Source: Candidatus Nanopelagicaceae bacterium (GTDB taxonomy: Bacteria; Actinomycetota; Actinomycetes; Nanopelagicales; Nanopelagicaceae). From it: DNA of 5,385 nt. A program made the translations under genes and the position numbers. Position 1 is the stretch's first letter. Every line of letters begins with the position of its first letter. The stretch is taken from contig JALRDT010000088.1 of NCBI GenBank assembly GCA_023262125.1, forward strand, positions 1 through 5,385, written 5' to 3'. Below are positions 1 to 5,385 of this stretch, in pieces. The notes beneath the pieces were generated by a model. That model saw nothing but the letters and a program-made list of their open reading frames with translations. It was not told the origin of the DNA and made no database searches.

Positions 1-1116
1 ACGACTGTTCCAGTTGGAGCACGTCTTGGATTAATTGGTACTAGCGGAGCGGCACCAGTCGCAGCACCTGTTGCCCCAAAACCTGCGCCAGTCGTTGCAG
101 CACCTGTGGTTGCTGCGCCAGTTGCCGTTGCACCTGTTGTCTCTGCACCTGCTCCTGTTGCACCAGCAACAGCTGTTACACAACCTACTGATGCATATGT
201 AACTCCCCTCGTTCGAAAACTTGCCAATGAACTAGGAGTTAATCTTGCCAACGTTAAGGGAAGCGGAATAGGTGGACGCATTCGCCGTGAAGATGTTGAA
301 GCTCTAGCAAAGCCTGTAACTCCTACATATTCAGCACCTGTAGCAGCAACTGTTTCAGCTCCTTCTGTTGCTAAGCCAGCTGCAATTGCAGTTTCTCCAC
401 TTCGTGGAACAACAGTGACAATGTCTCGGCTTCGTAAAGTTATCGCAGCCAGAATGGTTGAATCACTGCAAGTAAGTGCCCAACTGACAACTGTTGTGGA
501 AGTTGATGTGACAAAGATTTCTCGTCTGCGCGATAAGGCAAAAGCATCATTTGAAGCACGAGAAGGAGTCAAGCTTTCATTCCTTCCATTTTTTGCAGTT
601 GCCGTATGCGAAGCTTTAAAGCAACACCCAGTTGTTAACGCATCTATTGATGGCGAAAATATTGTTTACCACGGCGCAGAGCACCTTGGTGTTGCCGTTG
701 ATACCGAACGTGGTTTATTGGTGCCGGTAATTCATAATGCTGGTGACTTAAATATGGGTGGCATCGCGAGAAAGATTTCAGATTTAGCCGCACGCACTCG
801 TGATAACAAAGTTACTCCAGATGAATTAGGCGGCGGCACATTTACTTTGACAAATACTGGTTCACGTGGCGCGCTATTTGATACTCCAATTATTAATCAA
901 CCACAGGTCGCAATTCTTGGTCTTGGTTCAGTAGTTAAGCGACCAATGGTTGTTAAAGGCGCTGATGGCGGCGAGACTATTGCGATTAGATCAATGGTTT
1001 ATCTTGCACTTTCATACGATCATCGCATCGTAGATGGCGCAGATGCGGCACGATTCTTAGTTACTCTTAAAGATCGCCTTGAATCTGGCAACTTTGAAGC
1101 AGAACTAGGACTATAA
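1..1116 (+). CDS. sucB: Dihydrolipoamide acyltransferase, E2 component of 2-oxoacid dehydrogenase complex (5' partial)
   Basis: The frame is open from base 1 to TAA at 1114-1116, giving 371 visible residues with the N-terminus outside the window. The GTG at 106 is internal and not a start. Residues 1-13 ([13 protein letters not shown]) are the last strands of a lipoyl domain; the lipoylated lysine lies upstream. Residues about 16-63 are an Ala/Pro/Val swinging-arm linker. Residues 64-102 are the peripheral subunit-binding domain that docks E1/E3 ([23 protein letters not shown]). A second linker follows, then the catalytic acyltransferase domain from about 137 to the end, with [11 protein letters not shown] at 234-244, [19 protein letters not shown] and the active-site motif DHRIVDG (His341, Asp345). 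It transfers acyl groups from lipoamide to CoA in the cytosol. The actinobacterial version is often annotated sucB, yet in Mycobacterium the homologue (DlaT) serves pyruvate dehydrogenase, so acetyl versus succinyl specificity is open. The epimerase gene follows 3 nt downstream. Confidence 0.95.
   Translation, partial: TTVPVGARLGLIGTSGAAPVAAPVAPKPAPVVAAPVVAAPVAVAPVVSAPAPVAPATAVTQPTDAYVTPLVRKLANELGVNLANVKGSGIGGRIRREDVEALAKPVTPTYSAPVAATVSAPSVAKPAAIAVSPLRGTTVTMSRLRKVIAARMVESLQVSAQLTTVVEVDVTKISRLRDKAKASFEAREGVKLSFLPFFAVAVCEALKQHPVVNASIDGENIVYHGAEHLGVAVDTERGLLVPVIHNAGDLNMGGIARKISDLAARTRDNKVTPDELGGGTFTLTNTGSRGALFDTPIINQPQVAILGLGSVVKRPMVVKGADGGETIAIRSMVYLALSYDHRIVDGADAARFLVTLKDRLESGNFEAELGL
46..189 (+). 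repeat. Low-complexity Ala/Pro/Val-coding linker repeat in E2
   Basis: The stretch is built from imperfect repeats of gca-cct-gtt-like codons (for example gcagcacctgttgcc and gttgcagcacctgtggtt). It encodes the flexible Ala-Pro-rich linker between the lipoyl domain and the subunit-binding domain. Such linkers are normal in E2 proteins and vary in length between strains. The internal repetition makes this stretch prone to length errors in short-read assembly. Confidence 0.8.
1107..1110 (+). promoter_or_regulatory. Weak Shine-Dalgarno (AGGA) for the epimerase gene
   Basis: AGGA lies inside the last codons of the E2 gene, 9 nt before the TTG at 1120. It supports TTG as the start, together with the Rossmann motif beginning at residue 4 of the product. 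No separate promoter is possible in the 3-nt gap, so expression presumably comes from the E2 transcript. Confidence 0.45.
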
Positions 1117-1119
1117 GTC

Positions 1120-2001
1120 TTGCAACGCATAGCTATCACCGGTGCCTCCGGGTTGATCGGAACCGCATTAGTCGGAAAGTTAAAGAGCGATGGCTATACC
1201 GTGCAACGACTTGTTCGTCGTCCTACTGTTTCTCCAGAGGAAATTTTCTGGAACCCTGCCCAATCTGAAATTGATTTAGATTCCCTAGCTGGTGTTGATG
1301 CAGTTATCCACTTAGCTGGAGCTGGAGTTGGCGATAAGCGATGGACCAAGAAATATAAATCTGAAATTTTAAATTCGCGTCTACTTGGTACCACAACTAT
1401 TGCAAATGCGGTTTCACAAGTAAAACCAAAAGTATTTATCTCATCTTCTGCTATCGGGTGGTATGGAGAAACCGGAAATCGCGCAGTAATCGAAAGCGAT
1501 CGCGGAGGCGATGATTTTCTATCTGCAGTTTGCCGTGAATGGGAAGCTGCAGCAGATTTAGCCGGAGATGTTCGTACTGTAAAAATTCGCACCGGTTTAG
1601 TTTTAGATCCTACCGGTGGCGCTCTCGGCAGAATGCTTCCGCTATTTCGTTTTGGTTTGGGCGGAAAACTTGGAAATGGCAAGCAATGGTGGTCTTGGAT
1701 AACACTTCACGATCACCTTCGTGCTATTGAATTCTTAATGGAAAATAACCAGATCTCTGGTGCCGTTAATTTAACCTCACCAAATCCAGTCACTAACCAA
1801 GAATTTACCTCAGCCCTGGCTCGCGCATTACGTCGTCCAGCGCTATTTCCCGCACCTGCATTTGCTCTAAAAGCTGCCTTGGGTGGATTTAGTACTGAAA
1901 TTCTGGGATCAAAGAAAGTTTTACCTGGTGTATTGCAAGATGCGGGATTTAATTTTGATTTCCCACATATTGGTCCTGCGCTAGATGCGTTGGCTAATTA
2001 A
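1120..2001 (+). CDS. TIGR01777-family NAD(P)-dependent epimerase-like protein (atypical SDR)
   Basis: This is a complete 293-residue protein, about the usual length for the TIGR01777 / SDR39U1-like family (E. coli YfcH, M. tuberculosis Rv2216). The N-terminal Rossmann motif TGASGLIG (residues 7-14) binds the dinucleotide. Family signatures follow in order: FWNP at 43-46, VIHLAGAGVGDKRW at 62-75, SSSAIGWYG at 108-116, CREWE at 138-142, RTGLVLDPTGGALG at 157-170, WSWITLHDH at 191-199, and a C-terminal DUF1731-like part (about 245-290, with ILGSKKVLPG). The physiological substrate of this family is not established. The start is TTG; no alternative fits, because the upstream in-frame codons are GTC and the E2 stop TAA. 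The two genes are in the same frame. The conserved placement directly after E2, recalled from mycobacteria where lipB and lipA come next, suggests a link to lipoate or 2-oxoacid dehydrogenase physiology, but this is inference. The 3' end overlaps the convergent FAD oxidoreductase by 21 nt. Confidence 0.93.
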   Translation: MQRIAITGASGLIGTALVGKLKSDGYTVQRLVRRPTVSPEEIFWNPAQSEIDLDSLAGVDAVIHLAGAGVGDKRWTKKYKSEILNSRLLGTTTIANAVSQVKPKVFISSSAIGWYGETGNRAVIESDRGGDDFLSAVCREWEAAADLAGDVRTVKIRTGLVLDPTGGALGRMLPLFRFGLGGKLGNGKQWWSWITLHDHLRAIEFLMENNQISGAVNLTSPNPVTNQEFTSALARALRRPALFPAPAFALKAALGGFSTEILGSKKVLPGVLQDAGFNFDFPHIGPALDALAN

Positions 2002-3141
2002 TGTTTCAGCAGCTCTTCTTCCAGATTTAAGCGCTCCATTTTGTGAAGGCGATTCACGCCAATCACCTGCAACGAAAATATTTTTATCAATTCGAACATT
2101 ATTTGCCAATCTCTTACCAACTCTTGCAAGCGGTAGCGCTGCTGGAATTTCGTATTTAGCAAGTAATTCCCAGTGTTGGGTACTAGTTCCCCACATTGCA
2201 GATAAATGGCGACGGACTTCTGATTCTGATGCGCGTTGAATTGTCGAAGTCGAAATTAAGTGGCGGCCTACCGGAGCATAACTTTCAACCATATTGCTAA
2301 TTACTATCGAGTTAACAACTGGTCCTGCCTGCATTCCATCTAAAAGTAAGTATGGGTTATCTGATGGTGAAGAATCAGGTACGTGGTACCAGGTTGTACA
2401 TCCAACCATTGGCGGTACTTCCTCAATATCCAGTAGTTGCGCTGCAATATTTGCATCGGTAGCAACAATCAACGATTCAAACTCAATTTTTCCGGCGCTT
2501 GTTTTTAGATATCCATCTTTTATTACATCTACTCGTACATCGAATCTAATATCAGAAATTTCGGCTGCTAATGTTGACGCCAATGTACCTGCACCATTTG
2601 CAGGCAAACCCGGTCGGCCAGTTACAAAGGAATTGATTAACTCTTTTCCCACCGAAGCTTCAACCTCTGCAGGATCACATAGAAAAACTCCGGTTAAAAA
2701 TGGTCTAAGTACCCGATCGTATGTTTTTCCGAGAGACTGAAGTTGCGCTGCAACAGAAATTCCCGACTTTGGAGATTTAGTCAGGTAGCTGATCAAACCA
2801 ATCTTTTCTTTTATTGAACCAGTACTGGAATTTAAGGCGCTGCCTAAATGATGGCGTGGATCTCCTAAGAAACTCTCTTTTCCTTCAATAGTGATAGCTA
2901 CAGCTCTTGGAGCTTCAATAAAATCAATTTTTTCAATAACTTCTAATTGCTTCAACTCTGGATAATTTGCATTTATTAATTGAAAACCTCTATCAAGTAG
3001 AAAGCCATCAACTACATCTGTTGCAACTCTGCCACCTGCGCGATCTGATGCTTCAAGCAATGTAACTTCTTTGCCCGCTTTTTCTAAAGTCAGCGCCGCA
3101 TTTAGACCGGCCAAGCCAGCGCCAATAACGACCGTGCTCAC
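1981..3141 (-). CDS. FAD-dependent amine-oxidase-fold oxidoreductase
   Basis: This complete 386-residue protein reads GTG (3141-3139) to TAG (1983-1981). The dinucleotide-binding motif GAGLAG is at residues 7-12 and the ribose-binding acidic residue is Glu30 in LLEASDRAGGRV. The GG-R sequence at 36-38 is the second FAD signature of flavin amine oxidases, protoporphyrinogen oxidases and carotenoid desaturases. RPFLTGVFLCDP (146-157) and LPANGAGTLASTLA (179-192) match the NAD(P)/FAD-dependent oxidoreductase branch of this superfamily. The C-terminal motif IFVAGDWRESPSQNGAL (355-371) closes the FAD site, so the fold is complete. I see no signal peptide or membrane anchor, so it is probably cytosolic or peripheral. 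The substrate cannot be told from sequence; no crt or hem gene is nearby. The gene starts inside the stop of the Gfo/Idh gene (4-nt GTGA overlap), which implies translational coupling, and it has a good ribosome site. Confidence 0.87.
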   Translation of the reverse strand: MSTVVIGAGLAGLNAALTLEKAGKEVTLLEASDRAGGRVATDVVDGFLLDRGFQLINANYPELKQLEVIEKIDFIEAPRAVAITIEGKESFLGDPRHHLGSALNSSTGSIKEKIGLISYLTKSPKSGISVAAQLQSLGKTYDRVLRPFLTGVFLCDPAEVEASVGKELINSFVTGRPGLPANGAGTLASTLAAEISDIRFDVRVDVIKDGYLKTSAGKIEFESLIVATDANIAAQLLDIEEVPPMVGCTTWYHVPDSSPSDNPYLLLDGMQAGPVVNSIVISNMVESYAPVGRHLISTSTIQRASESEVRRHLSAMWGTSTQHWELLAKYEIPAALPLARVGKRLANNVRIDKNIFVAGDWRESPSQNGALKSGRRAAETLISQRI

Positions 3142-4118
3142 TTGAAATTCCTTGCTTGATCAATAATTTCAGCTACTTGCAGAACTAATGTTTTTGAAAG
3201 TGGAAGTTGGCCGTTTCCTTGGAGGAAATTACTCATCTGTTCGTAGAAAGATTGATAATTACCAGGCACAGCTAGAACTTCTGTAATTTCGGAGCCCCTG
3301 TGTAGCTCAATTTTTGAACGTTTATCTCCATCAACATAATTACCAGAGCGCAGCAAAGCTTCTTGCGGATCTAATTCATTGACCACTAATGCGCCTTTAT
3401 CGCCTAACAACCTAATCCTTGGACCAGGCGCCCCTGAAATTGCGCTAGCTGCAAGAGAGGAAACGCAACCAGTGTCATGCTCTAAAACTAAAAGCACATC
3501 ATCATCAGATGCACCGCGAACTGATTGAATTTTGGCATATTTTAATTTTGCTGGTCCGAAGCAATCTATTGCAGTTGAAACTAAGTGGGATTGAAGATCT
3601 AAAAGTAAACCCCCACCTTGGGCTGACGAAGTCTGCTCTCGCCAAGATTGAGCAGCTAAATCTGGACGCCATCTTTCAAATCTTCCATCAAAACGATGTG
3701 GGGTACCAATTAACTCTAAATTACTCTTAATTGTTAAGGTGTCGCTATCCCAAAGTCGATTATAGAAAACAGTAATTGGAACATTCTTACTCTCTGCATA
3801 ATTAAAAAGCTCTCGAGTTCCGGCCAATGTAGTTGCCATTGGTTTATCAACCACCACCGCTACACCAGCATCAATTGCTGCCTTTGCATTTACCTCATGA
3901 GCTGTGTTGACAGATGCAACAACAGCTAGATCCAACTTCTGTGACAAAAGTTCGTTTGAATCTGAACATATAAGTGCATTTGGAAAATCGGCTCTGGCTT
4001 GTGACGCACGTTCAGGATTTGTAGTTTGGATAGCCACAATTTCCATGCCGGCAAGATTGATAAGGGGTGCATGAAATACTCTTCCAGCAAGCCCATAACC
4101 AAAAATGCCGACGCGCAT
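3138..4118 (-). CDS. Gfo/Idh/MocA-family NAD(P)-dependent dehydrogenase
   Basis: This complete 326-residue protein reads ATG (4118-4116) to TGA (3140-3138). The N-terminal Rossmann domain opens with GIFGYGLAGRVFHAP (residues 4-18). The family DKP motif at 91-93 carries the conserved Lys92. The C-terminal alpha/beta domain follows, with FYNRLWDSD at 118-126, a GRFERWRP segment at 145-152, and DLQSHLVSTAIDCFG at 174-188, whose Asp174 and His178 occupy the usual catalytic positions. GYGLAGxxFHAP combined with the NRxWDxDxxT segment resembles scyllo-inositol dehydrogenases of the IolW/YdgJ type more than glucose-fructose oxidoreductases. A cyclitol or sugar substrate is therefore a reasonable guess but unproven. 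The protein is cytosolic. It lies 2 nt after the exporter stop with no visible Shine-Dalgarno, so translation probably depends on reinitiation from the exporter gene. It overlaps the FAD oxidoreductase gene by 4 nt. Confidence 0.9.
   Translation of the reverse strand: MRVGIFGYGLAGRVFHAPLINLAGMEIVAIQTTNPERASQARADFPNALICSDSNELLSQKLDLAVVASVNTAHEVNAKAAIDAGVAVVVDKPMATTLAGTRELFNYAESKNVPITVFYNRLWDSDTLTIKSNLELIGTPHRFDGRFERWRPDLAAQSWREQTSSAQGGGLLLDLQSHLVSTAIDCFGPAKLKYAKIQSVRGASDDDVLLVLEHDTGCVSSLAASAISGAPGPRIRLLGDKGALVVNELDPQEALLRSGNYVDGDKRSKIELHRGSEITEVLAVPGNYQSFYEQMSNFLQGNGQLPLSKTLVLQVAEIIDQARNFK
3148..3153 (-). promoter_or_regulatory. Shine-Dalgarno AAGGAA for the FAD oxidoreductase gene
   Basis: On the minus strand AAGGAA sits 6 nt before the GTG at 3141-3139, inside the last codons of the upstream Gfo/Idh gene. 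This clear site decides the GTG start and gives the downstream cistron its own ribosome entry besides coupling through the GTGA overlap. Confidence 0.65.
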
Positions 4119-4120
4119 AA

Positions 4121-4882
4121 TTAATCAGCTAATTTAGCTGGCCACCAAATTCGTTTTCCGAGAATGTGAACTAACGCAGGCACTAATAGCGATCGGACCA
4201 CCAATGTATCTAGTAATACACCGAACGCAACTGCAAAGGCGATTTGAGCAAGAGCAACAAGAGGCAAAACGCCAAGCACTGTGAAAGTTGCAGCTAAGAC
4301 CACACCAGCAGAAGTGATAACTCCACCGGTGACAGTCACACCTTTAATTGTTCCTGCCTTAGTGCCTAGTTTTAACGCCTCTTCACGTACGCGCGTCATC
4401 AAGAAGATGTTGTAGTCGATACCAAGCGCTACCAAGAATACGAATGTAAATAATGGGAACGAGGTATCTGCGCCTGGGAAATTGAAGATGTTATTAAAGA
4501 CGAATGCCGATACACCTAATGTTGCAGCGAATGAGAGCACTACTGTAACCAGCAGGATTAGCGCTGCCACGATGCTTCGAAGTAGCAACGCGAGAATCAC
4601 GGCAATGATCAACAAAACAATTGGAATAATCAAATTACGATCACGTTCTGATGCAACATCAACATCGTAGAAAGTTGCACTGATACCGCCAACTAAAGCA
4701 GCATCATCAATTGCATGTGCTGCGTCGCGAATCTGCGGTACTAACGCTCTACCAGCGTTTGAATCGGCAGGAACTTCTAAAGTTGCATCCAAAACGATAC
4801 GACCGCCATTTTCAATTACTGTCGGGTTGGCAGGATCTAATATTTCTGGTGTAACAGATGCAACTCCATCAATCTTGCTCAA
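4121..4882 (-). CDS. MMPL/RND-superfamily membrane exporter, C-terminal part (5' truncated at chimeric joint)
   Basis: About 253 authentic residues remain, from LSKIDGVASVTPEIL near 4882 to TAA at 4123-4121. A soluble (periplasmic-side) segment is followed by hydrophobic helices, numbered here on the apparent 282-residue open frame: about 113-130, 132-158, 172-191, 213-236 and 238-268. FVFLVALGIDYNIFLMTR (176-193) holds the Asp185-Tyr186 pair that corresponds to the proton-relay DY pair in TM10 of MmpL3-like proteins. Actinobacterial members are normally 700 residues or more with 11-12 helices, so the whole N-terminal half is missing. The open frame continues to an apparent GTG at 4969-4967, but those 29 extra residues (MKKTDFILFEQ onward) are antisense to the Lpd gene and should be discarded. 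Family members export lipids or drugs using proton motive force; the substrate here is unknown. It is the first visible cistron of the minus-strand unit. Confidence 0.87.
   Translation of the reverse strand: MSKIDGVASVTPEILDPANPTVIENGGRIVLDATLEVPADSNAGRALVPQIRDAAHAIDDAALVGGISATFYDVDVASERDRNLIIPIVLLIIAVILALLLRSIVAALILLVTVVLSFAATLGVSAFVFNNIFNFPGADTSFPLFTFVFLVALGIDYNIFLMTRVREEALKLGTKAGTIKGVTVTGGVITSAGVVLAATFTVLGVLPLVALAQIAFAVAFGVLLDTLVVRSLLVPALVHILGKRIWWPAKLAD
4126..4140. repeat. 15-bp perfect palindrome at the exporter 3' end
   Basis: CAGCTAA-T-TTAGCTG is a perfect 7-bp inverted repeat with a one-base centre. It covers the last codons of the exporter, just upstream of the Gfo/Idh ATG. The centre is too tight for a strong RNA hairpin and there is no U-tract, so a terminator is unlikely. 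Chance within coding sequence is the default reading. Confidence 0.3.
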
Positions 4883-4885
4883 ATG
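4862..4885. other. Probable chimeric junction between two genomes
   Basis: Left of this point the minus strand reads an actinobacterial exporter. Right of it the plus strand reads the middle of a proteobacterial-looking Lpd. Both genes are cut here without start codons. The Lpd frame meets a TAA at 4838-4840 inside the exporter, and the exporter frame meets a stop (TGA on the minus strand) at 4981-4979 inside Lpd. Bases 4865-4882 can be read plausibly as both proteins (LSKIDG on minus, SINLAQ on plus), which suggests a short stretch of shared sequence at the joint. Confidence 0.82.
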
Positions 4886-5385
4886 TTGGGCCGTAAAGAT
4901 AGCGTTGTTAAGCAAAACAATGACGGCATTCTGTATCTGTTCAAAAAGAATAAAGTCAGTTTTTTTCACGGCAGAGGGTCATTTGCTAGTGCCGATGCGC
5001 AAGGCTATCACATTGCGGTTAGTGGAGCATCGGCAGAGACGCTGACAGCGAAGCACGTCGTTATCGCCACCGGTTCCATTCCTCGTGAATTACCTGGTGC
5101 ACCATTTGATGAGAAGCAGATTCTGTCAAACATAGGCGCATTGGCCATAGATGCAGTGCCTAAACGATTAGGCGTTATTGGTGCGGGTGTGATTGGTTTG
5201 GAAATGGGTAGCGTGTGGCGTCGTTTAGGTTCAGAGGTCACCATACTTGAAGCCATGCCGGTATTTTTAGGCGCTGTCGACGAGACCGTTGCCAAAGAAG
5301 CGCACAAGCTCTTCCTGAAGCAAGGTCTCGCGATAGAGATGGGTGTAAAAATTGGCGCCATCAAGAACGGTAAAGAAGTCAGTGT
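4865..5385 (+). CDS. lpdA: Dihydrolipoyl dehydrogenase (E3), internal fragment
   Basis: About 173 codons are visible, with both ends missing: the start is lost at the joint and the frame runs off the window. Visible in order are QMLGRKDSVVKQNNDGI, then LFKKNKVSFFHGRGSF (4937-4984). The FAD-domain strand VVIATGSIPRELPG (5057-5098) follows. The NAD-binding Rossmann motif GAGVIG is at 5180-5197, with the acidic residue Glu at 5249-5251 ending the second strand. Then come FLGAVDETVAKEA and KLFLKQGL. The enzyme reoxidises lipoamide of E2 with NAD+. The N-terminal FAD motif and redox-active CxxxxC, about 100 residues, are absent, as are the C-terminal central and dimer-interface domains, so it cannot be functional as given. 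GSVWRRLGSEVTILEA followed by FLGAVDE is typical of proteobacterial, especially betaproteobacterial, Lpd. Actinobacterial Lpd normally reads more like EFGYVLANYGVKVTIVE here. Higher GC supports a foreign origin. Confidence 0.92.

Noticed and set aside
106..108. GTG as the start of the E2 gene
   Set aside because: The frame is open and meaningful to base 1, including the end of a lipoyl domain, so this codon is internal to the linker.
1194..1682. 162-codon open frame on the minus strand
   Set aside because: It lies antisense inside the epimerase gene, whose family motifs are continuous. Its product is Pro/Ser/Arg-rich with no recognisable domain.
2294..2740. 148-codon open frame on the plus strand
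   Set aside because: It is antisense to the FAD oxidoreductase, which is intact from GxGxxG to the C-terminal GD motif.
4126..4140. Palindrome CAGCTAATTTAGCTG as operator or terminator
   Set aside because: It sits in coding sequence inside an operon, has no U-tract and a one-base centre. Nothing supports a regulatory role beyond symmetry, so it is kept only as a low-confidence repeat.
4883..4969. Apparent N-terminus of the exporter with a GTG start at 4969-4967
   Set aside because: These 29 codons are the exact antisense of conserved Lpd residues (LFKKNKVSFFH and its preceding segment). They resemble no MMPL N-terminus, and full family members are far longer.
5008..5364. 118-codon minus-strand open frame
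   Set aside because: It mirrors the Lpd coding sequence, which has clear FAD- and NAD-binding motifs on the plus strand.

Overview
The window is a densely packed bacterial segment with no usable intergenic space. From base 1 to about 4870 it reads as one lineage, a low-GC actinobacterium. The E2 acyltransferase has the actinobacterial-type catalytic domain, and it is followed by a TIGR01777-type epimerase, the order I recall for Mycobacterium (dlaT-Rv2216). Sampled GC is low (21/60 at 1381-1440, 23/60 at 4441-4500) and genes overlap or abut. This fits the streamlined freshwater acI/Nanopelagicales group, which is an inference from style and not a database match.

Layout. On the + strand, 1-1116 is the 3' part of a dihydrolipoamide acyltransferase (E2 of the pyruvate/2-oxoglutarate dehydrogenase complexes). 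It is followed after 3 nt by a complete TIGR01777-family NAD(P)-dependent epimerase-like gene (1120-2001). That gene overlaps tail-to-tail with a three-gene unit on the - strand. Read in its own direction, the unit is the C-terminal part of an MMPL/RND-type membrane exporter (4882-4121), a Gfo/Idh/MocA-family dehydrogenase (4118-3138) and an FAD-dependent amine-oxidase-fold oxidoreductase (3141-1981). Spacing is 2 nt and then a 4-nt GTGA overlap, so co-transcription is likely.

From about 4865 to the end (5385) the content changes abruptly. The + strand encodes the middle of a dihydrolipoyl dehydrogenase (E3, Lpd) that looks proteobacterial, most likely betaproteobacterial, with higher GC (30/60 at 5161-5220, 32/60 at 5281-5340). 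Both the exporter and the Lpd are cut at the same point and face away from the joint, each lacking its N-terminal half or third. The most economical reading is a chimeric junction (assembly, library or amplification artefact) joining two organisms. The open frame that seems to give the exporter a GTG start at 4967-4969 is antisense to Lpd and is not a true N-terminus.

I see no mobile element, CRISPR array, RNA gene or convincing new defence or metabolic system. The chimeric joint is the main thing a reader must know, because E2 at one end and E3 at the other could be mistaken for one real 2-oxoacid dehydrogenase locus.
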